Shown: positions 13,992 to 19,628 of the stretch, piece by piece
Layout of the letters: each line of letters starts with the position of its first letter
Position numbering within the stretch: the first letter of the stretch is position 1
Assembly (NCBI GenBank): GCA_002412595.1
Contig: DHVJ01000012.1
Location: forward strand, 1-19,628
DNA: 19,628 nucleotides
Origin: Anaerolineaceae bacterium UBA5211
GTDB taxonomy: Bacteria; Chloroflexota; Anaerolineae; Anaerolineales; Anaerolineaceae
Direction of reading: 5' to 3'
Translations under genes and position numbers: made by a program
The notes under the pieces: generated by a model
Database searches by the model: none
Seen by the model: only the letters and a program-made list of their open reading frames with translations
What the model was told of the DNA's origin: nothing

Positions 13992-15740
13992 ACTTCCCTG
14001 AAAAAAGGTCGCATGATCCATGAAAATTTAATATAATCAGTAAAACATCATCAATGGACTGAAACATGTACAAAGCGAACAAAAAGCACCAGCAGCCACT
14101 TCTGATCAGTAATGTCAACGATCTACCCGAAGAACAGCGTCAAAGACTGGAAGACAGTTGGGCAGGGATTTTCTATCGAGAATACTTCTGCCGCATCCAG
14201 GAAGACCGATTTGCGGTGCTGTATGCGGACGTACCCTCGCGGCCGAACACACCGGTGAATGTGCTGCTGGGACTGGAAACACTGAAAGCAGGGCATGGCT
14301 GGAGCGATGAAGAGCTATACGATCATTTCAGCTTTGACTTGCAGGTGCGTTACGCCCTGGGTTATGCTGACTTGCGAGAAGGGCGTTTCGAGCTGCGCAC
14401 CCTATATAACTTTCGCCGTCGTCTGAGCCAATATAACCAGGAACATGGGGTGAACCTGGTAGCGCAAGCCTTTGAGGACATCACCGACCAACAGATCGTG
14501 GCCTTGAAAGTGCAGACCGGCATTCAGCGCATGGACAGCACGCAGATCGCCAGTAACATTCTGGATATGAGCCGCTTGCAATTGTTAGTGGAAAGTCTGC
14601 AGCGGATGCATCGCCTCTTGAGCGAAGCCGAACAGCATAGCTATCAGGAATGGCTCGGGGCATATGTGGGGGGCACTTCCGGGCAATATGTCTACCGGGT
14701 GAAAGGAAAGGAAGCCACCCTGACCCATACCCAACAGGTGGGACAGGTCATGCACCGCTTGTTGAGCGAGCTGAAAGAACGCTATGGGACAACGCCTGCC
14801 TACCAGACACTGGAACGACTGTTCCGGGAGAACTTTGACCTGCGGGAAGAAGACGTCTTGGTCAAGCCTAATGACCAGATCAGCGCAGGATGTTTGCAGT
14901 CGCTGGACGATCAGGAAGCCACTTTTCGATGCAAAGGGCCCGCCGAGTTCAAAGGCTATGTCGCCAACGTGACCCAGACCTGCGATCCACACAACACCGT
15001 GCAACTGATCACCAAGGTTCAGGTAGCCCCCAACAATGTGGATGATGCTGATTTATTGGCTCAAGCCTTGCCAGACTTGAAGAAACGTACCGGAATTGAG
15101 ACTCTGTATGCCGATGGCGGCTATGGCAGCCCGGCAGCCGATGAGCAGCTGAACGAACAGCAAGTTGAGTTGATCCAAACCGGCATCCGGGGCAAGGCGC
15201 CTGCCGCAGACAAGCTGAGCCTATCTCAGTTTCAATTCACCACCACCGATAAAGGCAAGCCGATCACCATTACTTGCCCGTATGGGCAAGAAGTGTTGGC
15301 GGAACCTGGCCGCACCACCGGCTACATTGCTCGCTTTGACCCACGTATCTGCCAGACCTGTCCTTTCGCTTTACAGGAGCATTGCCGGGCGAGAGCAGGA
15401 AAGAAAGATCCCGCCTTCAAGCTCAGTTTCACCCAACAGGAAGTCAACTGGGCCAGACGCCGACAACGCTTCGAAAGCTCTCGCCAGACCGGCAAGAATC
15501 CCAGAGCGGCCGTTGAAGCTGCCATTCGGGCTGTCAAGCATCCCTTCCCGGCGGGAAAACTCCCCGTCCGGGGGTTGTTTCGAGCGAATTGCCTGGTGAT
15601 TGCTTCTGCTGCGATGGCCAATCTGCGCAGTATCCGGCGCTTCCAGGTTACTTTTTTTGCTGCTTTCAGACAAGCCGTACGTGGCTTTTCGCATGAATTG
15701 TCATGTTTCAGTTGTTAAAGAACAGTATTTTCAGAGAAGT
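13992..15740 (+). mobile_element. Intact 1749-bp insertion sequence with terminal repeats and 8-bp target duplication
   Basis: The left end reads ACTTCCCTGAAAAAA and the right end, on the opposite strand, ACTTCTCTGAAAATA: 13 of 15 bases match. CATCTGTG occurs directly outside both ends (13984-13991 and 15741-15748), as expected of a target duplication. Removing the element and one duplicate restores a standard intergenic repeat, supporting these limits. A second, subterminal inverted repeat, ACTGAAACATG (14058-14068) with CATGTTTCAGT (15702-15712), overlaps both ends of the transposase gene. The transposase is IS1182-like; an 8-bp duplication is not what I would expect of that family, so the family name is tentative. 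Confidence 0.85.
14066..15718 (+). CDS. DDE transposase, IS1182-like
   Basis: The 550-aa protein begins with a DUF772-type N-terminal region (about 40-125: YREYFCRIQEDRF, LLGLETLKAGHGWSDEELYDHF, RTLYNFRRRL). Candidate catalytic acids are D157 (IQRMDSTQI), D350 (LYADGGYG) and E484 (AAVEAAIRAV), with the usual long insertion before the second. Cysteines C404, C429, C432 and C440 could bind zinc, as in related transposases. The ATG at 14066 lies within a subterminal inverted repeat, and no Shine-Dalgarno is seen; TATAAT at 14032-14037 may be its -10 box. The frame is open throughout and all three acids are present, so it may be active. Confidence 0.88.
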   Translation: MYKANKKHQQPLLISNVNDLPEEQRQRLEDSWAGIFYREYFCRIQEDRFAVLYADVPSRPNTPVNVLLGLETLKAGHGWSDEELYDHFSFDLQVRYALGYADLREGRFELRTLYNFRRRLSQYNQEHGVNLVAQAFEDITDQQIVALKVQTGIQRMDSTQIASNILDMSRLQLLVESLQRMHRLLSEAEQHSYQEWLGAYVGGTSGQYVYRVKGKEATLTHTQQVGQVMHRLLSELKERYGTTPAYQTLERLFRENFDLREEDVLVKPNDQISAGCLQSLDDQEATFRCKGPAEFKGYVANVTQTCDPHNTVQLITKVQVAPNNVDDADLLAQALPDLKKRTGIETLYADGGYGSPAADEQLNEQQVELIQTGIRGKAPAADKLSLSQFQFTTTDKGKPITITCPYGQEVLAEPGRTTGYIARFDPRICQTCPFALQEHCRARAGKKDPAFKLSFTQQEVNWARRRQRFESSRQTGKNPRAAVEAAIRAVKHPFPAGKLPVRGLFRANCLVIASAAMANLRSIRRFQVTFFAAFRQAVRGFSHELSCFSC

Positions 15741-15835
15741 CATCTGTGGTTAAAAAAAAGTTACTCGTCAAGATGACACCGAGCGGCTTCTCTCACCTCT
15801 GAGGGCAGGTTCAAGACAGGAACTGAGATTGCTTC

Positions 15836-15878
15836 AGTCCGGGTTTGCGCTTCGCTGCGCTCAGATTAAACCCGGACT
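15836..15878 (-). repeat. Hairpin repeat with 11-bp arms, core TGAGC-GCAG-CGAAG
   Basis: AGTCCGGGTTT and AAACCCGGACT are perfect 11-bp arms. On the minus strand the interior contains TGAGCGCAGCGAAG, the most compact form of the core shared with 46-73, 10180-10214 and 13851-13898. Confidence 0.7.
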
Positions 15879-15983
15879 TCGCAAAGACATACTGTTTTTA
15901 TCTATGGTTATTTAGAATAGAAAATAAATTTGTGTTTGTCTGTGTCCATTTGTGGTTTAAAAGAAAAGAAGGACTATCAGCCA

Positions 15984-16033
15984 GCCGAGATCCTTCGTCG
16001 CGTTCAAAGATCGAACGCTCCTCAGGATGACAT
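15984..16033 (-). repeat. Hairpin repeat, flanks TGTC...ATCTCGG, arms ATCCT/AGGAT
   Basis: On the minus strand it reads TGTCATCC, TGAGG, a 22-nt centre with GCGTTC/GAACGC arms, CGAAG, GATCTCGG. Flanks match the copy at 10180-10214, but the paired arms have changed together from ATTCT/AGAAT to ATCCT/AGGAT. Confidence 0.65.
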
Positions 16034-16135
16034 TGGCAGGAGTAGGGCACCTTTCCACCTGTACTCAGCAATTTTAAGTAAACGCGCTGTGATATTAGGT
16101 ACACCGACCTTCAAGGTTTATACCGAAAAAGAGTT

Positions 16136-16175
16136 GAGATTGCCGCGCCCCGCTAACGCGGGCCTCGCAATGACA
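16136..16175 (-). repeat. Hairpin repeat, flanks TGTC...ATCTC, arms ATTGC/GCAAT
   Basis: On the minus strand it reads TGTCATTGC, GAGG, a centre with an inner CCCGC/GCGGG stem, and GCAATCTC. The outer flanks match the copies at 10180-10214 and 15984-16033, while the arms differ and still pair. Confidence 0.6.
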
Positions 16176-16247
16176 AAAGGGAGTTATCTGTGTCCATTAA
16201 TTATAAAAAATAATGATTTTTATCTGCGTGTATCTGTGGAAAGGTAT

Positions 16248-17315
16248 TTAAAGCAGCGCCAGGCGTTTCTGCTGGCGGGCAATGACCCGCGCCAGGGCAA
16301 TGACCAGCACGACCATCAAGACCAGCAAGATCAACAAGTCGCTCCAAATGTCGCCCAGACCCGCGCCGCGCTCAGCCACTGCCATGACCGGGTTGAGGAT
16401 GTAGTAAGTGGGAAACAGGCGCGCAATCCAGTCCGGCGCCTTGGGGATCAAATCAATAATGCCAGGACCAATTAACAGAATCCCGCCGCCTTTGAGCGTG
16501 GCCAGCAGGGTATTCATATCCCACATCAAGGCACCCAGGAGCGTGCCCAGCAGGGAAGCCGCCAACGCGCCTAACAGCAGCACGAAGATCAACAGCAGTG
16601 CATGGCTGCCAAAAGCGCGGTTGAGCGCCAGCGTGATCATGCCGGTGGCCATGCCCAGAACCACTCCCAGCAGGGTCTTTGCCGCGAACACTTCACTTAA
16701 ATGTGCGGGTGTCACGTTCAGAGCCAGCAATGTGCGGCTTTGTTTTTCGCTTATCATGGATAAGGATGGCACCATTACGCCGCTCAGTATGATGGTCATC
16801 AGGATCAGCAGCGGCAGGAGCTGGTCGGCCAGGCTGGTGTGGTCTGCCTGTCCCAGCGGGACAATCTGCACGCTGGCGGTCTGTTCCAAACCGGCAATCT
16901 GCGAGACCACATTGGTGATGGTCGTATCCGCGATCAGGCGGCTTTTCAGCGGCGTCTCGCCCCAGGTGTACACCAAAAAATCCAGTGGGGTCCCATCGCG
17001 CAGCGCCTGGTCGAAACCCTGCGGGACAATATAACCCGTCTCAATCTTGCCTGCCTGGGTGTCCGCGATCATCTCATCCAGTGAATCATACAGGCTGGTA
17101 TTCAGGTGACTCTGTGCCAGCATCATCTGGGTGAATTGACTGCCATATGGATCGTAAAAGCCCAACACGGGCCGGCCGGAAAACAGGTCGCCGAAAACCA
17201 GGCTGACCAACAATGAAAACACCACCGGCACCACCACCGCAAAAATCATCAGGAAATTTCCGGCACTGGCGCGCAGTTCGCGCCAGAAAAGAATCCCAAT
17301 TCGTCTGATGCTCAT
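16248..17315 (-). CDS. ABC-2 type permease, second exporter
   Basis: The 355-aa membrane protein begins MSIRRIGILFWRELRASAG, followed by a helix at about 20-42, an extracytoplasmic domain to about 165 and a C-terminal bundle of about five helices. The cytoplasmic segment EKQSRTLLALNVTPAHLSEVFAAK corresponds to the coupling segment of the other ABC-2 permeases here. The start at 17315 is set by an ATGA overlap with the preceding permease gene (17312-17315) and by the family-like N-terminus. It is the last gene of an ATPase-permease-permease operon. Substrate unknown. Confidence 0.88.
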   Translation of the reverse strand: MSIRRIGILFWRELRASAGNFLMIFAVVVPVVFSLLVSLVFGDLFSGRPVLGFYDPYGSQFTQMMLAQSHLNTSLYDSLDEMIADTQAGKIETGYIVPQGFDQALRDGTPLDFLVYTWGETPLKSRLIADTTITNVVSQIAGLEQTASVQIVPLGQADHTSLADQLLPLLILMTIILSGVMVPSLSMISEKQSRTLLALNVTPAHLSEVFAAKTLLGVVLGMATGMITLALNRAFGSHALLLIFVLLLGALAASLLGTLLGALMWDMNTLLATLKGGGILLIGPGIIDLIPKAPDWIARLFPTYYILNPVMAVAERGAGLGDIWSDLLILLVLMVVLVIALARVIARQQKRLALL

Positions 17316-18376
17316 CGAAAGCGCCTCCTCAGCAACCCCGCGCCCAGCAGCAGAAAAGCCGCTCCGCTTGCCAACAAAATCAACAAATTCAAGCTCACAT
17401 CGCCCCAACCTGCGCCGTAATTCAGCGCGCGGTGCAGCGTATCCACCAGATAATAAGAGGGGATGGCCTTGATCCAGACCGAAACCATGGTCGGGAACAT
17501 GATGCTGATGCCCGGCAGCATCAGGAGCAGTAAAAACAGCACGCTCCAGGACATAACCGACATGAAACTGGTGGCGAAGGCCGCGATGAAAAAGGCCACG
17601 CCGGTCACCAGCAAACCGCCCACCAGGAGATCCGTGACCAGGATGGCAGGTGAAACCAGTAATTTTCCGGTCGCGGTCACCAGCAGCAGCACTTCAATGA
17701 AAGCCAAGCCAACGCCCAGCAGCATTTTTGCGGAGAAGAATTGGCTGGTGCGCAGGGGCGTCACCAAAAGCGCTTTGGCCGTCCCGCGCAGCACTTCCTC
17801 GCTGATCAGGTTGGCCAGACCCATTAATTCTATTGAAAAGATCATCATGATAAGCATGGGCAGCATACGATCGCGCAGTGCCAGCGGTTCATTGATGCCC
17901 AGAAAATCCGGGCCGAAAACAACTATCTGGTCATTAATATTGATCTGTTTTTGCGCCGCAGTGAAATTAACATTATTCAGCCCGGCCGTGTAAATATCCG
18001 TCAGGGCCGCTTTCATATCATCGCTGGTGCCAGGCGCAGTATATACCGGCACGTTGACCGGTTGGCCGCTGACCAGCGCGTCGATGACCGTATCGGTCAG
18101 CACCATGCCGGCCTGGTAATCGCCGTCCTCGACCGCTTTCAATAATTCCTCCTGAGAATCCAGCAAATCGGATTCGAAAGCGTCGCTCAGAAAAGCGCAC
18201 ATTTCCGCAGAAGTGCCCGCAGGCAATACCAGCGCGGTTGAAAGGGAATCATCCGCCTGCGACGGCAGCAGGTAATACAACACCACAACCGATGCAAGTC
18301 CTAACAGGGTGATCAAAGCAAAAAAAGGATTGCGAAAATAAAGCTTGAGGTCTTTCTCAATCAGCGCGCGGATCAT
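17312..18376 (-). CDS. ABC-2 type permease, second exporter, first subunit
   Basis: The 354-aa protein starts MIRALIEKDLKLYFRNPFFALI, with a helix at about 18-38, an extracytoplasmic domain to about 165, and further helices from about 170 to 350. The segment VLRGTAKALLVTPLRTSQFFSAK takes the place of the coupling segment between helices. It overlaps the ATPase gene by 4 bp at its start (ATGA, 18373-18376) and the next permease by 4 bp at its end, so all three are probably made together as one complex. Confidence 0.88.
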   Translation of the reverse strand: MIRALIEKDLKLYFRNPFFALITLLGLASVVVLYYLLPSQADDSLSTALVLPAGTSAEMCAFLSDAFESDLLDSQEELLKAVEDGDYQAGMVLTDTVIDALVSGQPVNVPVYTAPGTSDDMKAALTDIYTAGLNNVNFTAAQKQININDQIVVFGPDFLGINEPLALRDRMLPMLIMMIFSIELMGLANLISEEVLRGTAKALLVTPLRTSQFFSAKMLLGVGLAFIEVLLLVTATGKLLVSPAILVTDLLVGGLLVTGVAFFIAAFATSFMSVMSWSVLFLLLLMLPGISIMFPTMVSVWIKAIPSYYLVDTLHRALNYGAGWGDVSLNLLILLASGAAFLLLGAGLLRRRFR

Positions 18377-19239
18377 CCCAGCAGCCCCCGACCGGTAATC
18401 TCAATGAAAATATCTTCCAACGTGGCTTCCTCGGTGTGAGCGGTGAGCACGTTGCCGGAAGCGAAGACCTGTTCCACTTCTTTAGCCGTCTCGGAACCAT
18501 CCAGGGGAATACTGCGGGTATGCGTGCCGCCTTGCCCATCCTGCACCTCGATCTTGAGAGTGCGCTTGCCGTAGTGCTGCTTGAGCACAGCCGGCTGGTC
18601 CAACGCTGCAATCTGGCCTTTGTTGATAAAAGCCACCCGGTGCGCCAGTTTGTCAGCTTCCACCATGTCGTGCGTGGTTAGAAAAACCGTGGTGCCGCCC
18701 GCGGAAGCTTCACGGATAATGGCGTGGATGGTCTGGGAAGAAACCGGGTCGAGTCCATCGGTGGGCTCATCCAGGAACAAAATGCGCGGGTGGTTGATCA
18801 ACGCGCGCGCCAACATCAGGCGCTGCTTCATGCCCTTGGAATAATTGGAAACGCGTTCCTTCTCGCGGCCGGACAACCCTACCTTCTCCAGCAACTCCAG
18901 CGCGTTGAAATTCTTAACGTTGAACAGACGCGCGAATAACTCCAGGTTTTCCAGCGCGCTCATATCTTCATATAAATTCGTGGTTTCAAAGGAAACGCCC
19001 AGATATTGCTGGACTTGCTTGGCAGATTTGCTGATGTCTTCGTCCAAAATGAACGCGCTGCCCTCCGAAGGGCGCAGCTGTCCCGTCAGCATCCTGACCG
19101 CGGTGGTCTTGCCGGCGCCATTCGGGCCTAAAAAACCCAGCACTTCGCCTTCGGCCACCTCAAAACTGATATGGTCAACAGCGGTCAAATCGCCGTAACG
19201 ATAGGTAAGCTCGCGCGCAGAAATAGTCACTTTTCTCAT
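18373..19239 (-). CDS. ABC transporter ATP-binding protein, second exporter
   Basis: The 288-aa ATPase has Walker A GPNGAGKTT (38-46), signature YSKGM (133-137), Walker B ILFLDEPTDGLDP (153-165) and H-loop H190. The C-terminal 80 residues, ending EATLEDIFIEITGRGLLG, resemble those of drug and natural-product exporters (DrrA/NatA-like). It is clearly diverged from the ATPase at 6816: that protein has YLPEERGLY, this one GVSFETTNLYEDM. The ATG at 19239 has GAGGA 6 nt upstream, and TATAAT stands about 40 bp before it. It is the first gene of a three-gene operon. Confidence 0.92.
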   Translation of the reverse strand: MRKVTISARELTYRYGDLTAVDHISFEVAEGEVLGFLGPNGAGKTTAVRMLTGQLRPSEGSAFILDEDISKSAKQVQQYLGVSFETTNLYEDMSALENLELFARLFNVKNFNALELLEKVGLSGREKERVSNYSKGMKQRLMLARALINHPRILFLDEPTDGLDPVSSQTIHAIIREASAGGTTVFLTTHDMVEADKLAHRVAFINKGQIAALDQPAVLKQHYGKRTLKIEVQDGQGGTHTRSIPLDGSETAKEVEQVFASGNVLTAHTEEATLEDIFIEITGRGLLG

Positions 19240-19276
19240 AGGGATTCCTCAAAGCGTAAATTAAACGCAAATGAGC

Positions 19277-19282
19277 ATTATA
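19277..19282 (-). promoter_or_regulatory. Possible -10 box of the second ABC exporter operon
   Basis: TATAAT on the minus strand lies 37 bp before the ATPase start codon. No convincing -35 is found at 16-18 bp, so the promoter call rests on the -10 box alone. Confidence 0.4.
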
Positions 19283-19400
19283 ATCCCGTTCCAAAACAAC
19301 TTTCCACGCCATATTTCTAAACAAAATCCGGCAGCTCAAAATTCAAACCCCGGTATGGATTGATTTTGGTCAGTTCACACAGCAGCAATATTCCTGTGGA

Positions 19401-19434
19401 TAAAAACAAATTCCGGTAAATCTACCGGAATTTG
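19401..19434 (-). terminator. Strong rho-independent terminator of the gene at the window's right edge
   Basis: On the minus strand CAAATTCCGGTA, a 4-nt loop and TACCGGAATTTG form a perfect 12-bp stem, followed by TTTTTA. It lies 53 bp after the stop codon of the partial gene at 19488 and before the second exporter's promoter, so it separates the two transcripts. Confidence 0.88.
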
Positions 19435-19487
19435 TCTCCCCTGTTATCGATCGTACGATGGAATCGTGATCGCTATCGAGTCCGTTG

Positions 19488-19628
19488 TCAGCTCTCGGCC
19501 ATGATCTCCAAGAATTCCACTACTGTCAGGAGCTGCTCGCGCGTGACCTTGTCGGAAGGAATGCCTTTGCGCACGCAATCCATGAAATGGGTCAGTTCAC
19601 GGTAGAACATGCCGGTGGGCGGCAGGTT
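19488..19628 (-). CDS. C-terminal end of a gene, probably a Gfo/Idh/MocA-family oxidoreductase (partial)
   Basis: The last 46 codons are in the window, running in frame from its right edge to a TGA at 19490-19488. The end FYRELTHFMDCVRKGIPSD, followed by a helix ending VVEFLEIMAES, resembles the C-terminus of NAD(P)-dependent Gfo/Idh/MocA sugar oxidoreductases, where a 'HF.DCV..G' segment is followed by a final helix. The nucleotide-binding domain lies outside, so the family is a tentative call; the reading frame itself is well supported by the terminator that follows. Confidence 0.6.
   Translation of the reverse strand, partial: NLPPTGMFYRELTHFMDCVRKGIPSDKVTREQLLTVVEFLEIMAES

Larger units (their letters stand above)
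15741..16247. other. Repeat-rich 500-bp intergenic region without recognised gene
   Basis: This region separates the insertion sequence from the convergent end of the second exporter. It holds the right half of the interrupted repeat (15741-15750), three hairpin repeats (15836-15878, 15984-16033, 16136-16175), 'atctgtg' repeats at 15938-15958, 16186-16197 and 16222-16240, a small ACCTT/AAGGT hairpin near 16107-16117 and an AT hairpin (16206-16221). A plus-strand open frame beginning at 15930 crosses these repeats and runs antisense into the exporter gene; I do not consider it coding. Confidence 0.65.

Noticed and set aside
14058..15712. ACTGAAACATG inverted repeat as the ends of the insertion sequence
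   Set aside because: The outer pair at 13992 and 15740 is longer, flanked by an 8-bp direct repeat, and its removal restores the interrupted repeat; the inner pair is subterminal.
15733..15793. Nested hairpin AGAGAAGTCATCT / AGATGAC...CTTCTCT
   Set aside because: It straddles the right boundary of the insertion sequence and needs a 9-nt bulge, so it probably arose by chance at the junction.
10147..16247. CRISPR array or tRNA in the repeat-rich spacers
   Set aside because: The repeats are imperfect, irregularly spaced and in both orientations, with no regular spacers; no cloverleaf could be drawn.
15930..16475. 181-aa plus-strand open frame crossing the repeats
   Set aside because: Runs through three dispersed repeats and then antisense through the end of the exporter permease; no ribosome site.

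Overview
The window looks like a piece of chromosome from a Chloroflexota bacterium, probably Anaerolineae-like. This is inferred from moderate-to-high GC, a fused pyrF-pyrE gene, a URO-D-like protein, ABC-2 exporters and intergenic regions full of dispersed repeats of the 'cacagatg' and 'TGAGC...CGAAG' kinds. No rRNA, tRNA or CRISPR array is visible, so the taxonomy is not proven.

Layout. Bases 1-24 look like the terminal inverted repeat of an IS3-family element whose body lies outside the window. Bases 87-6532 (minus strand) hold a compact UMP biosynthesis operon, transcribed pyrC-pyrB-pyrFE-pyrD-pyrK, followed by a URO-D-family gene. Aspartate carbamoyltransferase, a dihydroorotase very like the one in animal CAD, an OMP decarboxylase/orotate phosphoribosyltransferase fusion and a class 1B dihydroorotate dehydrogenase with its Fe-S/FAD subunit cover every step from carbamoyl phosphate to UMP; carAB is not here. 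In front of pyrC lies a leader with a good promoter, an 18-codon peptide ORF with a strong Shine-Dalgarno, and a rho-independent terminator starting 8 nt after the peptide's stop codon. This looks like a transcription attenuator.

Bases 6816-10146 (plus) encode a NatA/NatB-type ABC exporter (ATPase and two ABC-2 permeases) joined by 4-bp ATGA overlaps. Bases 10368-13102 (minus) hold ruvB-queA-udg, for DNA repair and queuosine tRNA modification. Divergent from ruvB is upp (13217-13843, plus), uracil salvage, which feeds the same UMP pool as the pyr operon. An intact insertion sequence (13992-15740) with 15-bp imperfect terminal repeats and an 8-bp target duplication has split a dispersed repeat. 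After a 500-bp repeat-rich region, bases 16248-19239 (minus) hold a second ABC exporter of the same ATPase-permease-permease plan. A strong terminator and the last 46 codons of a minus-strand gene, probably a Gfo/Idh/MocA oxidoreductase, close the window.

The two most interesting observations are the pyr leader/attenuator and a family of intergenic hairpins that keep a core TGAGC...CGAAG while their arms differ between copies but stay complementary within each copy.
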